Origin: Oceanimonas smirnovii ATCC BAA-899
Lineage (GTDB): Bacteria; Pseudomonadota; Gammaproteobacteria; Enterobacterales; Aeromonadaceae
DNA length: 64,000 nucleotides
Reading direction: 5' to 3'
Assembly (NCBI RefSeq): GCF_000381965.1
Contig: NZ_KB908465.1
Location: 1-64,000 of the forward strand
This document shows, one piece after another, positions 1 to 6,627 of this stretch. The first letter of the stretch is position 1. The number at the start of each line of letters is the position of its first letter. A model generated the notes under the pieces. That model ran no database searches, was not told the origin of the DNA, and saw only the letters and a list, made by a program, of their open reading frames with translations. Made by a program: the position numbers and the translations under genes.

Positions 1-118
1 CACCCTGACCCTCCCCTTAAAAAGGGGAGGGAACCCACAGCTCCCCCCTTATTTAAGGGAGGGAACATGCTTTTGCTCCTCCCCCTTTTTAAGGGGGAGG
101 TCGGGAGGGGGTTAACGG
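1..118. repeat. C-rich palindromic intergenic repeat, copy A
   Basis: This stretch between the window edge and the 3' end of asnS contains two clear hairpins. The first has arms CCCTCCCC (9-16) and GGGGAGGG (24-31) around an A/T loop. The second has arms CCTCCCCC (78-85) and GGGGGAGG (93-100) and is followed by a G-run ending in GTTAA. The same architecture recurs at 18383-18505 and 52655-52736, always between genes. It is probably a REP/MITE-like element. It may also act as a terminator for asnS, since the hairpins lie just beyond its stop codon, but that role is inferred. Confidence 0.75.
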
Positions 119-120
119 GG

Positions 121-1521
121 TTAAAACTCGGCGTGGCGCGGAGTGCGGGGGAAGGGAATCACATCGCGCACGTTGCCCATGCCGGTTACATAGGCCACCA
201 GGCGCTCAAAGCCCAGACCAAAGCCGGCGTGCGGCACTGTGCCATAGCGGCGCAGGTCGCGATACCAGCCGTAATCTTCCTTGTTCAGGCCCATTTCTTC
301 CAGGCGGGCGTCCAGCACTTCCAGCACTTCTTCCCGCTGGGAGCCACCGATAATCTCGCCAATGCCCGGGGCCAGCACATCCATGGCCGCCACGGTTTTG
401 CCGTCGGCGTTCAGCTTCATATAAAACGCTTTAATGTCTTTCGGATAGTTCTTCACCACCACCGGCGCTTTAAAGTGCTCTTCTGCCAGATAGCGCTCAT
501 GCTCGGAGGACAAATCAATGCCCCATTCCACCGGAAACTCGAACTTTTTGCCGGACTTCTGCAAAATCTCTACCGCATCGGTGTAATCCACCTGAGCAAA
601 GTCTTTTTCCACAAAGCTCTGCAGGCGGGTAATGGCGTCTTTATCTACCCGCTGGGCAAAAAAGGTCATGTCGTCCATGCGCTCTTCCAGCACGGCGCGG
701 AACACATATTTCAGCATGTCTTCTGCCAGTTTGGCGGCATCGTCCAGATCCGCAAAGGCCAGCTCCGGCTCCACCATCCAGAACTCCGCCAGATGGCGGC
801 TGGTGTTGGAGTTTTCGGCCCGGAACGTCGGGCCAAAGGTATAAACCTTGCTCAGGGCGCAGGCATAGGTTTCGGCGTTCAGCTGGCCCGACACGGTGAG
901 GAAGGCTTCTTTACCGAAGAAGTCTTCACCAAAGTCAATGTCACCCTTGTCGGTGCGGGGCAGGTTTTGCAGATCCAGGGTAGACACCCGGAACATTTCG
1001 CCGGCGCCTTCGCAGTCGGAGGCGGTCACAATGGGAGTGGCCACCCACATATACCCGTTTTCATGAAAGAAACGGTGCAGCGCCTGCGACAGACAGTTGC
1101 GCACCCGGGCCACGGCACCAATCAGGTTGGTGCGCGGGCGCAGGTGAGCATATTCGCGCAAATATTCAATAGAGTGGCGCTTGGCGGCCATGGGGTAAGA
1201 ATCGGGATCGTCTACCCAGCCCACTACCTTCACCTCGGTGGCCTGCAGTTCAAAGTCCTGGCCCTGGCCCTGAGACTCGGCCACAATGCCGGTTACTTCC
1301 ACCGAGCAGCCGGTGGTAACACGCACCACTTCAGACTGATAATTCGCAACGCTATTGGGCACCACAGCCTGCACCGGATTAAAGCAGCTGCCATCGTGAA
1401 CGGCCAAAAACGAAATGCCCGCCTTGGAGTCACGGCGGGTGCGAATCCACCCCTTTACGGTAAGGGTGGTGCCAACGGCATATTTGCCAGCCAGCACATC
1501 AGTTACGGATGCGTGGGTCAT
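121..1521 (-). CDS. asnS: Asparaginyl-tRNA synthetase
   Basis: The enzyme charges tRNA-Asn with asparagine in the cytoplasm. The 466-residue product has the usual family length. An N-terminal OB-fold anticodon-binding domain (about residues 1-110) precedes the class II catalytic domain. Motif 2 is seen as [15 protein letters not shown] and motif 3 as [10 protein letters not shown] near the C-terminus, together with the family peptide GGSQREEVL. The ATG is preceded by GGAGAG about nine bases upstream. It is a single-gene unit with the C-rich repeat directly downstream. Asn rather than Asp or Lys specificity is supported by overall resemblance to AsnS. Confidence 0.97.
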   Translation of the reverse strand: MTHASVTDVLAGKYAVGTTLTVKGWIRTRRDSKAGISFLAVHDGSCFNPVQAVVPNSVANYQSEVVRVTTGCSVEVTGIVAESQGQGQDFELQATEVKVVGWVDDPDSYPMAAKRHSIEYLREYAHLRPRTNLIGAVARVRNCLSQALHRFFHENGYMWVATPIVTASDCEGAGEMFRVSTLDLQNLPRTDKGDIDFGEDFFGKEAFLTVSGQLNAETYACALSKVYTFGPTFRAENSNTSRHLAEFWMVEPELAFADLDDAAKLAEDMLKYVFRAVLEERMDDMTFFAQRVDKDAITRLQSFVEKDFAQVDYTDAVEILQKSGKKFEFPVEWGIDLSSEHERYLAEEHFKAPVVVKNYPKDIKAFYMKLNADGKTVAAMDVLAPGIGEIIGGSQREEVLEVLDARLEEMGLNKEDYGWYRDLRRYGTVPHAGFGLGFERLVAYVTGMGNVRDVIPFPRTPRHAEF

Positions 1522-1632
1522 GTAAATCGCTCTCCAGCTTTGAACTAAACCGGCTTATTGCCGATACACTATATAAGGCGACTAATGTTACCCGTGTAGC
1601 ATCAGGACTCAAGCAAAAGATGGGAGGTGGCC

Positions 1633-1980
1633 ATGGCAAAACGCTCCAAAGACCGCTTAGGTGCTCTGCTGGCCGCCCTCACTGCCGGCGGCTGGACACT
1701 TTATATACTGCTGCTGGTGCTGTTTCACTATGCCCGCCCCGAGCAGCAATATGGCTATATGCGCTACCTTGAGGTAGAAGTGCGCACCGGCTGGCTCACC
1801 TTGCCGGCGCTGTGGTTTCACCTGGGCATTTGGGGTGCCCTGGGGCTGGCGGTAACCACCTTTACCCTGGTGCACCTCAAGGGCCGCCGCCAGAGCCAGT
1901 ATTTAAAAGTGTATCTGGCCATGCTGGGGGCCGCGGCCATCTTCACCCTGCTACTGTTCTATTTTTATCCGGCAGTTTGA
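1633..1980 (+). CDS. Small predicted inner-membrane protein
   Basis: I do not recognise this 115-residue protein. It starts with a basic stretch (MAKRSKDR) and has about three hydrophobic segments (roughly residues 9-30, 55-77 and 90-112), separated by a short loop rich in Tyr and Arg and by the basic HLKGRRQ loop. This predicts an integral inner-membrane protein. GGGAGG lies five bases before the ATG, so I prefer this start to the GTG two codons upstream. It is transcribed away from asnS and lies about 50 bases before the HEPN/MNT pair. No catalytic motif is visible. Confidence 0.7.
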   Translation: MAKRSKDRLGALLAALTAGGWTLYILLLVLFHYARPEQQYGYMRYLEVEVRTGWLTLPALWFHLGIWGALGLAVTTFTLVHLKGRRQSQYLKVYLAMLGAAAIFTLLLFYFYPAV

Positions 1981-2029
1981 GCGTTAGCGCTTGCCTCGGT
2001 ACACTACCGCAAACATTTGGGAGAACCGC

Positions 2030-2419
2030 ATGATCTTACTTGCCCCTCTGCAAAAAGCGCTGGCAACCTTACATTTGGCGCTGTGCCAGCCTAAAGACGA
2101 GTTTATTCGCGATGCCGTTATTCAGCGCTTTGAATACAGCTATGAGCTCGCCTGGAAGTTGCTTCGCCGTTATCTGGCTGAAGACGTAGGCACCGAAACA
2201 CTGGCCCCCTTAAGCCGTAAAGACCTGTTTCGTCTTGCTGCCGATAAACAAATTATTGCCAGCCCCAATCCTTGGTTCGACTACCATTATGCCCGCAATA
2301 TCACCTCACATACCTACGACGAAGCAGTGGCTGAACAGGTATATCAGGTAGCCATTCTTTTCTACGATGATGCCATGGCGCTGCTGGCCGAGCTGGAGAA
2401 AAGAAATGCCGCAGATTGA
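2030..2419 (+). CDS. HEPN-fold putative toxin (HI0074-like nucleotidyltransferase substrate-binding family)
   Basis: The 129-residue all-helical protein resembles the HI0074/HepT group. It carries RNITSHTY near residues 86-93, an exact RX4HXY motif, which is the catalytic signature of HEPN RNases. Another family peptide is FEYSYELAWKLLRRYL. The start is the ATG preceded by TGGGAGAA. The gene overlaps the following nucleotidyltransferase gene by 14 bases, so the two are translationally coupled. In characterised type VII toxin-antitoxin pairs the HEPN protein is the toxin and is silenced by AMPylation of the motif tyrosine, which is present here. Toxicity itself is inferred. The alternative is a non-toxic substrate-binding partner, as originally proposed for HI0074. 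Confidence 0.85.
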   Translation: MILLAPLQKALATLHLALCQPKDEFIRDAVIQRFEYSYELAWKLLRRYLAEDVGTETLAPLSRKDLFRLAADKQIIASPNPWFDYHYARNITSHTYDEAVAEQVYQVAILFYDDAMALLAELEKRNAAD

Positions 2420-2717
2420 TGACGGCGACATGCAATTACTGCTTGCCTGCCTTAAGCAGGCTCTGCCGGAGCAAGAAAATATTCGTGTTTATGTGTTTGG
2501 CTCCCGGGCAAAACACAAGGCCCGCCCATATTCCGACTTGGATCTGGCTCTGGAGCACCCGTCTCAAGCCCTGCCGCCCGAGTTGATGTTTCGCGTAAAG
2601 GCTGCGCTCGGTGAGTCTGACCTGCCTTTTATGGTTGATCTGGTTGATTTAAGAGCCATCAGCGAGGAATTCAGACACGCCATTACCCCCGACTTAATTC
2701 CTCTCATACTGAACTAA
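2406..2717 (+). CDS. Minimal nucleotidyltransferase (MNT) putative antitoxin
   Basis: A 103-residue protein of the minimal nucleotidyltransferase family. The motif GSRAKHKARPYSDLD is an exact GSX10DXD signature, whose two aspartates bind metal and nucleotide. A further acidic residue (VDLVDL) sits where the third metal ligand is expected. The start ATG at 2406 lies inside the end of the upstream HEPN gene, and the longer in-frame upstream extension would be read through that gene, so I reject it. With the HEPN partner this forms a likely type VII toxin-antitoxin operon in which this enzyme AMPylates the toxin. Biological activity is inferred. Confidence 0.85.
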   Translation: MPQIDDGDMQLLLACLKQALPEQENIRVYVFGSRAKHKARPYSDLDLALEHPSQALPPELMFRVKAALGESDLPFMVDLVDLRAISEEFRHAITPDLIPLILN

Positions 2718-2746
2718 CCCGCCCTTGCATCATCATCAATTTTGCG

Positions 2747-4045
2747 CGGGAAACCCCGTCCTTTTAGGGCGGGAAGGGATAGCGCGGCGGCGTCAGCCGC
2801 CCCTGTTCCCGCCTCTCCTTTTAAACTGGTTATCTATACAGTGGTTTACTAAACTAAGCGCATGACAAAACGCGCTTATAAATATCGGTTTTACCCGACA
2901 CCCGAACAGACTGAGCTGTTGGCGCAGACCTTCGGCTGTGTGCGTTTTGTCTATAACGCCATACTGCGCTGGCGTACCGATGCTTTTTATCAGCGTCAGG
3001 AAAAAATCGGCTACGTTGGTGCTAACGCCCGACTGACCGAACTCAAGAAAGATCCTGAGCTGGCGTTTCTGTCTGAGGTGTCGTGTGTGCCCTTGCAGCA
3101 ATGCCTTCGCCACCAGCAAACCGCCTTCAAAAACTTCTTTGAAGGCCGTGCCAAGTACCCGGTATTTAAGCACAAGCGGCACCGCCAGTCGGCGGAGTTC
3201 ACCCGCTCGGCCTTCAAATACCGAGGTGGTAAGTTGTACCTGGCCAAGAGCAAAACCCCGCTGAATATTCGCTGGAGCCGTGAACTGCCCGGCGAGCCCA
3301 GTACCGTGACCGTTTCCAAGGACTCGGCAGGCCGTTACTTTGTGAGCTGCCTGTGTGAGTTCGCGCCCAGTAAACTGCCGGTTACTCCCAACATGACTGG
3401 CATTGACCTGGGCCTGACAGATCTGTTTATCACCGACCAGGGTGAACGGGTCGGCAATCTCCGCCATACTGCGAAATACGCCGCCAGACTGGCCAAGGCA
3501 CAGCGCCGACTGAGCAAGAAAAAGCTCGGCTCGGCCAATCGCGCCAAGGCCCGCCAGAAGGTGGCGAAACTTCACGCTAAAATCTCCGATTGCCGACAGG
3601 ACAACTTGCACAAGCTGTCCCGCAGACTGATTAACGAGAACCAAGTAGTCTGCGTTGAATCCCTGACAGTGAAAAACATGATCCGTAACCCTTCCCTGAG
3701 CAAAGCCATTGCCGATGCAGGCTGGGGCGAGTTCGTGCGCCAGTTGGCGTACAAGGCAGAATGGGCCGGTCGCTCACTGGTCGCCATTGACCAGTGGTTC
3801 CCCAGCTCCAAACGCTGCTCGGGTTGCGGGCATACCTTGTCATCGCTGCCGTTGTCGGTCAGAAAATGGGACTGCCCCGAATGTGGTGCACACCATGACC
3901 GCGACATCAACGCGGCGACAAACATTAAAGCCGCCGGGCTGGCGGTGTTAGCCCTTGGAGAGAATGTAAGCGGCATGGGGCCAGTCTCCGTGTCCGGTTC
4001 TCGGTGAATTGGGAATCCCCTTCCTTTAGGGAGGGGTGCAGTCAA
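2747..4045 (+). mobile_element. IS200/IS605-type element carrying only tnpB
   Basis: The segment runs from a GC-rich hairpin upstream of tnpB (CCCGTCC, TTTTA loop, GGGCGGG, around 2754-2772) to a right-end hairpin after tnpB (TCCCCTTCC, TTTA, GGGAGGGG, around 4015-4035). The tetranucleotide TCAA at 4042-4045 is a typical right cleavage site of this superfamily. No TnpA Y1 transposase is present, so the element is probably immobile alone and would need TnpA in trans. The left boundary is uncertain because a second hairpin lies at about 2785-2815 and I cannot identify a left cleavage tetranucleotide with confidence. Confidence 0.65.
2862..4007 (+). CDS. tnpB: TnpB, RNA-guided RuvC nuclease of an IS200/IS605-type element
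   Basis: The 381-residue protein is full length for TnpB. It has the N-terminal helix-turn-helix region (TEQTELLAQTFG-like), RuvC-I motif GIDLGLTDL with Asp182, RuvC-II Glu266 in CVESLTVKNM, a four-cysteine zinc ribbon (CSGCG ... CPEC) and RuvC-III HDRDINAATN (Asp346/Asp348). All catalytic positions look intact. TnpB proteins cut DNA next to a TAM sequence under guidance of an RNA made from the element's right end. Bases 3697-3715, inside the gene, are identical to part of CRISPR spacer 33 of the same window. No tnpA adjoins it. Confidence 0.93.
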   Translation: MTKRAYKYRFYPTPEQTELLAQTFGCVRFVYNAILRWRTDAFYQRQEKIGYVGANARLTELKKDPELAFLSEVSCVPLQQCLRHQQTAFKNFFEGRAKYPVFKHKRHRQSAEFTRSAFKYRGGKLYLAKSKTPLNIRWSRELPGEPSTVTVSKDSAGRYFVSCLCEFAPSKLPVTPNMTGIDLGLTDLFITDQGERVGNLRHTAKYAARLAKAQRRLSKKKLGSANRAKARQKVAKLHAKISDCRQDNLHKLSRRLINENQVVCVESLTVKNMIRNPSLSKAIADAGWGEFVRQLAYKAEWAGRSLVAIDQWFPSSKRCSGCGHTLSSLPLSVRKWDCPECGAHHDRDINAATNIKAAGLAVLALGENVSGMGPVSVSGSR

Positions 4046-4065
4046 GGCTAAGCCTCGCCCAACCC
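3900..4065 (+). ncRNA. Predicted omega/right-end RNA overlapping the tnpB 3' end
   Basis: In known IS200/IS605 elements the guide RNA begins within the last part of tnpB, continues through the right-end hairpin, and uses about 16-20 bases of flanking DNA beyond the right end as guide. Here the right-end hairpin (about 4015-4035) and terminal TCAA (4042-4045) are visible, so the guide would be the flank starting at 4046 (GGCTAAGCCTCGCCCAACCC). The 5' end is not determinable by eye and expression is inferred. Confidence 0.4.
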
Positions 4066-4069
4066 TGAG

Positions 4070-4095
4070 TCATTCCGGCCCCGCGCCGGAATCCA
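4070..4095. repeat. REP-like hairpin (ATTCCGGC / GCCGGAAT)
   Basis: A perfect 8-bp inverted repeat, ATTCCGGC at 4072-4079 and GCCGGAAT at 4085-4092, with a five-base loop. The flanks (GTCATTCCGG ... CCGGAATCCATG) have the look of widespread intergenic REP-like sequences. It lies between the right end of the tnpB element and the L,D-transpeptidase gene. Only this copy was noticed in the window. Confidence 0.5.
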
Positions 4096-4189
4096 TGCTG
4101 CGGGCAACAGTGAATTCCCGGTACTCTCCGCCAACCTGCTCACCGCGCTGGTCCATACTGTGTAAACCAGTCCCACGGAGGGGAACCGT

Positions 4190-5488
4190 ATGCGAGCCTT
4201 ACTGTTTTTATGTGTGTTACTCAGCAGCCATGCCTGGGCCGGGCTGCTCTGGCACAGCAATAACCAGCTTAACGACGCCGGGCAAACCCTGCAGCAGCTG
4301 CTGCTGCCAGACTCAAGCATAAATGCCATGAGCACCGCAGAGCGCGATGCCTGGTTTACTCGGCAGTGGCGCACCGTGCTGAAAAACCGCGAGCGCTTTG
4401 CTCAATATACCCTGCCCGAACACTGGCGCACTCAGGGCTTTGAACGCGCCATGGCGCAACACACCCTGGCCGGCTACATGCGCGGGCAGGTGCCCGACTA
4501 TCACGGCTATCGTGCCCTGCATCAGCATTATCAGCAACTGGGCCAAGGCCCCGATTACACGCCCTTGCCTCCCGGCCCCGAGGTGCGCATGAACGAACGG
4601 GATCCGGCCATAGTGGCGCTGCGCACCCGGCTCACCGAGCTGGGCCAGCCGGCACCGGCCCCGCTTGGCCGCACCGATGTGCTCGACACCGCCCTGGCCG
4701 GCCGGCTGAAACAGCTGCAACAGGCCGGCGGCCTGGAAACCAGCGGCAGCCTTGATGCCGCCACCCGGGCCCTGCTGAACCGCTCGCCCGCCGAGCTGCG
4801 CGCCGAAATAAAAATTAACCTGCAGCGCTGGCTGCTGCTGCCGCCGGCCACCGAAGACTATGTGTTAATTAACATTCCTTCCTACCGCCTTACCCTGGTG
4901 CGCGGCGGCCGGCCAACCCTGGCCATGCCGGTAATAGTGGGCCGGCCAGACTGGCCCACGCCCGAGCTGGCCACCTATTTGGGCGCGCTCAAGGTCAACC
5001 CCGACTGGACCCCCACCGCCAACATTATTCGTGAAGATCTGTTGCCCGCCCAGCAACAGGACGGCGGCTTTCTTGACCGCAACGGCTTTAATGTGTGGCT
5101 GCCGGGCCAGCGCACGCCGGTGCCGCCGTCGGCCATTAACTGGCAGCAGCCCCCGCCCGGGCTGCGCCTGGTGCAGCAGCCCGGGCCGGCCAATGCCCTG
5201 GGGCAGCTCAAGTTTGAAATGCAAAACCGCTTTAGCGTGTATTTGCACGACACCCCCGACAAAACCCTGTTCCGCCGCGACCAGCGCGCGTTAAGCCACG
5301 GCTGTGTGCGCCTGAGTGAGCCTCAGGCGCTGGCCACCGGCATTGGCTGGGCGCTGCCTGAGCACGGCCGCACTCAGCTGCTGCCGCCGCCGCAGCGCCT
5401 GCCGGTGTATATGGTGTATTTCACCACCTGGATGGACGGCCGCAGCCTGATGTTTGCCCACGACATCTATCGAAAAAACAGAACATGA
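4190..5488 (+). CDS. Periplasmic L,D-transpeptidase with peptidoglycan-binding domain (YcbB/LdtD-like)
   Basis: The 432-residue protein begins with a signal peptide (MRALLFLCVLLSSHAWA) and should act in the periplasm, forming 3-3 peptidoglycan cross-links by L,D-transpeptidation. A peptidoglycan-binding-1-like helical region lies around residues 130-205 (ALRTRLTELGQ ... LDAATRALLN). The YkuD catalytic domain follows, with VLINIPSYRL at its start and SHGCVR carrying the nucleophile Cys372. GGAGGGG precedes the ATG. It is shorter than E. coli LdtD (615 residues), mainly at the N-terminus. It stands alone between the tnpB element and the tad locus. Confidence 0.92.
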   Translation: MRALLFLCVLLSSHAWAGLLWHSNNQLNDAGQTLQQLLLPDSSINAMSTAERDAWFTRQWRTVLKNRERFAQYTLPEHWRTQGFERAMAQHTLAGYMRGQVPDYHGYRALHQHYQQLGQGPDYTPLPPGPEVRMNERDPAIVALRTRLTELGQPAPAPLGRTDVLDTALAGRLKQLQQAGGLETSGSLDAATRALLNRSPAELRAEIKINLQRWLLLPPATEDYVLINIPSYRLTLVRGGRPTLAMPVIVGRPDWPTPELATYLGALKVNPDWTPTANIIREDLLPAQQQDGGFLDRNGFNVWLPGQRTPVPPSAINWQQPPPGLRLVQQPGPANALGQLKFEMQNRFSVYLHDTPDKTLFRRDQRALSHGCVRLSEPQALATGIGWALPEHGRTQLLPPPQRLPVYMVYFTTWMDGRSLMFAHDIYRKNRT

Positions 5489-5538
5489 ACGGCAAAAAAA
5501 CCGCCAAATCATTCTAAAAGTTGCATGCATAAAGTGCC

Positions 5539-5781
5539 TTGTGCCAAAGAAAACTGCGCTATAACTAATAACAAGTAAATAAAGAAAGGCGCGGCACGTA
5601 AAACACCCGTAACCAATTAACGTAACGGGTTAACGTGCCGGAACATATAATCGAGCAGAAGGGAGGCAGCGCGGCTATATGATAAACCGGCACAGGAGTG
5701 CCATTAACCAGCACGTTTTAACCAGGAAGGTTTTCTGTAAAACAGGGACCTGAAAACACAAGCAAGGAAGAGGGTTTTCTT
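5539..5781 (+). promoter_or_regulatory. Upstream region of the flp/tad operon with a long hairpin
   Basis: The 293-base gap before flp holds no gene that I can see. A weak promoter candidate is TTGTGC (5539-5544) with TATAAC (5560-5565), but the 15-base spacer is short. A strong dyad follows: CGGCACGT (5592-5599) pairs with ACGTGCCG (5633-5640), and inside it ACCCGT (5605-5610) pairs with ACGGGT (5625-5630) around a 14-base loop. If transcription starts near 5572, this hairpin lies in a long 5' untranslated region of the pilin mRNA. It could also be an operator. AAGGAAGAGGG just before the ATG is the ribosome-binding site. Confidence 0.45.
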
Positions 5782-5997
5782 ATGTTTATTGCCAAAGAAT
5801 TACTGCGTTTAGTGAATGATGAAGAGGGTCTGACAACTGTTGAATATGCTGTTGCAGGCGCGTTGGTGGCTGCTGCTGTTGTGACTGCATTTACTCAGTT
5901 GGGACAAAATGTAGGTGAGCAGATTGAAAGGCTTTGTGATGCCACTGGTACTGGCCTCGATGCTGCTGAGGCTGCTACATGTGATAAGGATGCATAA
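5782..5997 (+). CDS. flp: Flp-type IVb pilin
   Basis: The 71-residue prepilin is the major subunit of the Flp/Tad pilus. A short charged leader ends with Gly16, and the prepilin peptidase site is G16|LTTVEY, placing the conserved Glu at mature position 5 next to Tyr. A hydrophobic helix follows (AVAGALVAAAVVTAF), then a short C-terminal region with two cysteines (RLCDATG, ATCDKD) that could form a disulfide. The short length is normal for Flp pilins. A terminator-like hairpin lies directly downstream, expected to make flp mRNA more abundant than that of the assembly genes. Confidence 0.96.
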   Translation: MFIAKELLRLVNDEEGLTTVEYAVAGALVAAAVVTAFTQLGQNVGEQIERLCDATGTGLDAAEAATCDKDA

Positions 5998-6004
5998 ACT
6001 AAGT

Positions 6005-6038
6005 AAAGGGAATAGGAAAGCCTATTCCCTTTCTTTAT
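6005..6038 (+). terminator. Hairpin with T-rich tail after flp (partial terminator)
   Basis: A 12-bp perfect stem, 6005-6016 with 6021-6032, has a four-base loop and is followed by TTTCTTTATT-type sequence. It sits eight bases after the flp stop codon and before tadV. It probably terminates or attenuates transcription, giving high pilin and lower assembly-protein expression. Readthrough is inferred because tadV and the later genes have no obvious separate promoter close by. Confidence 0.8.
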
Positions 6039-6048
6039 TGGTGACTCT

Positions 6049-6567
6049 ATGGAACAGCTACCATTATTAATCTTTCTTATGGCGGCGTGCTGGATGGATC
6101 TGGCCCGCCATAAAATTCCCAACTGGCTAACACTGAGCTTTATTCCGCTGGCGTTAGCATTTCATAATTTTACTGGTGCAGGGCTGGCCTTTGCCTTAAC
6201 CGGCCTGGTTTATTCCTTTATTCTGTTGTTTCCGTTATTTGTATTTCGGTTTCTGGCCGGTGGCGATGTAAAACTCGGCATGGCCATTGCCACCTTTACC
6301 GGCTGGCAGGTATTTCTGGAAGGGCTGCTTTATGGCTTGATTATCGGCTTGCCGCTGGTGTTAATTCTGGCCTGGCGCAAAGTGGGCTGGCAGGGGTTTA
6401 AAACCAGCTTCAGCCGCTATGGCATTATATTGGGCACCCGCCGCTATCTGGCCCCAGTCGAGAATGAAATGGCCGGCCTTAAGGTGCCCTACGGCCCGGC
6501 GCTGGCGCTGGGAGCCGCCCTGGCGGTGGTGCTTAACGAATTCCAGATTTTTACGTTAGTTTCCTGA
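6049..6567 (+). CDS. tadV: Prepilin peptidase (A24 family, TadV/CpaA)
   Basis: A 172-residue multi-pass membrane aspartic protease that cleaves the leader from Flp prepilin and the TadE/TadF pseudopilins. The two family aspartates are visible, one in WMDLARHKIPN near the N-terminus and one in the GGDVKLG motif. The remainder is hydrophobic helices. It lacks the N-methyltransferase domain of PilD, as is usual for TadV/CpaA. It is the second gene of the tad locus, immediately after the flp attenuator hairpin. Confidence 0.93.
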   Translation: MEQLPLLIFLMAACWMDLARHKIPNWLTLSFIPLALAFHNFTGAGLAFALTGLVYSFILLFPLFVFRFLAGGDVKLGMAIATFTGWQVFLEGLLYGLIIGLPLVLILAWRKVGWQGFKTSFSRYGIILGTRRYLAPVENEMAGLKVPYGPALALGAALAVVLNEFQIFTLVS

Positions 6568-6577
6568 AATTTCGGTC

Positions 6578-6612
6578 AGCTGTTAGCTTCCAGCTTCCAG
6601 CTTCCAGCTAAA
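6578..6612. repeat. AGCT-phased heptamer repeat
   Basis: Five consecutive 7-base units each begin AGCT: AGCTGTT, three copies of AGCTTCC, then AGCTAAA. They fill the gap between tadV and the following ATPase gene. The same phase (AGCTNNN) occurs in the bioB-bioF gap at 21582-21602 and 21668-21695, so this is a dispersed short-repeat family and not a single simple repeat. Confidence 0.8.
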
Positions 6613-6627
6613 CAGGGGGTAACACGG

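Noticed and set aside
67-1548. Long plus-strand reading frame opposite asnS
   Set aside because: It is the shadow of asnS on the opposite strand. Its translation is rich in His, Gly and Ala without any domain, while the minus strand gives an intact synthetase.
2793-3644. Minus-strand frame opposite tnpB
   Set aside because: No recognisable domain, no ribosome-binding site, and it lies entirely against an intact TnpB coding region and the upstream hairpin.
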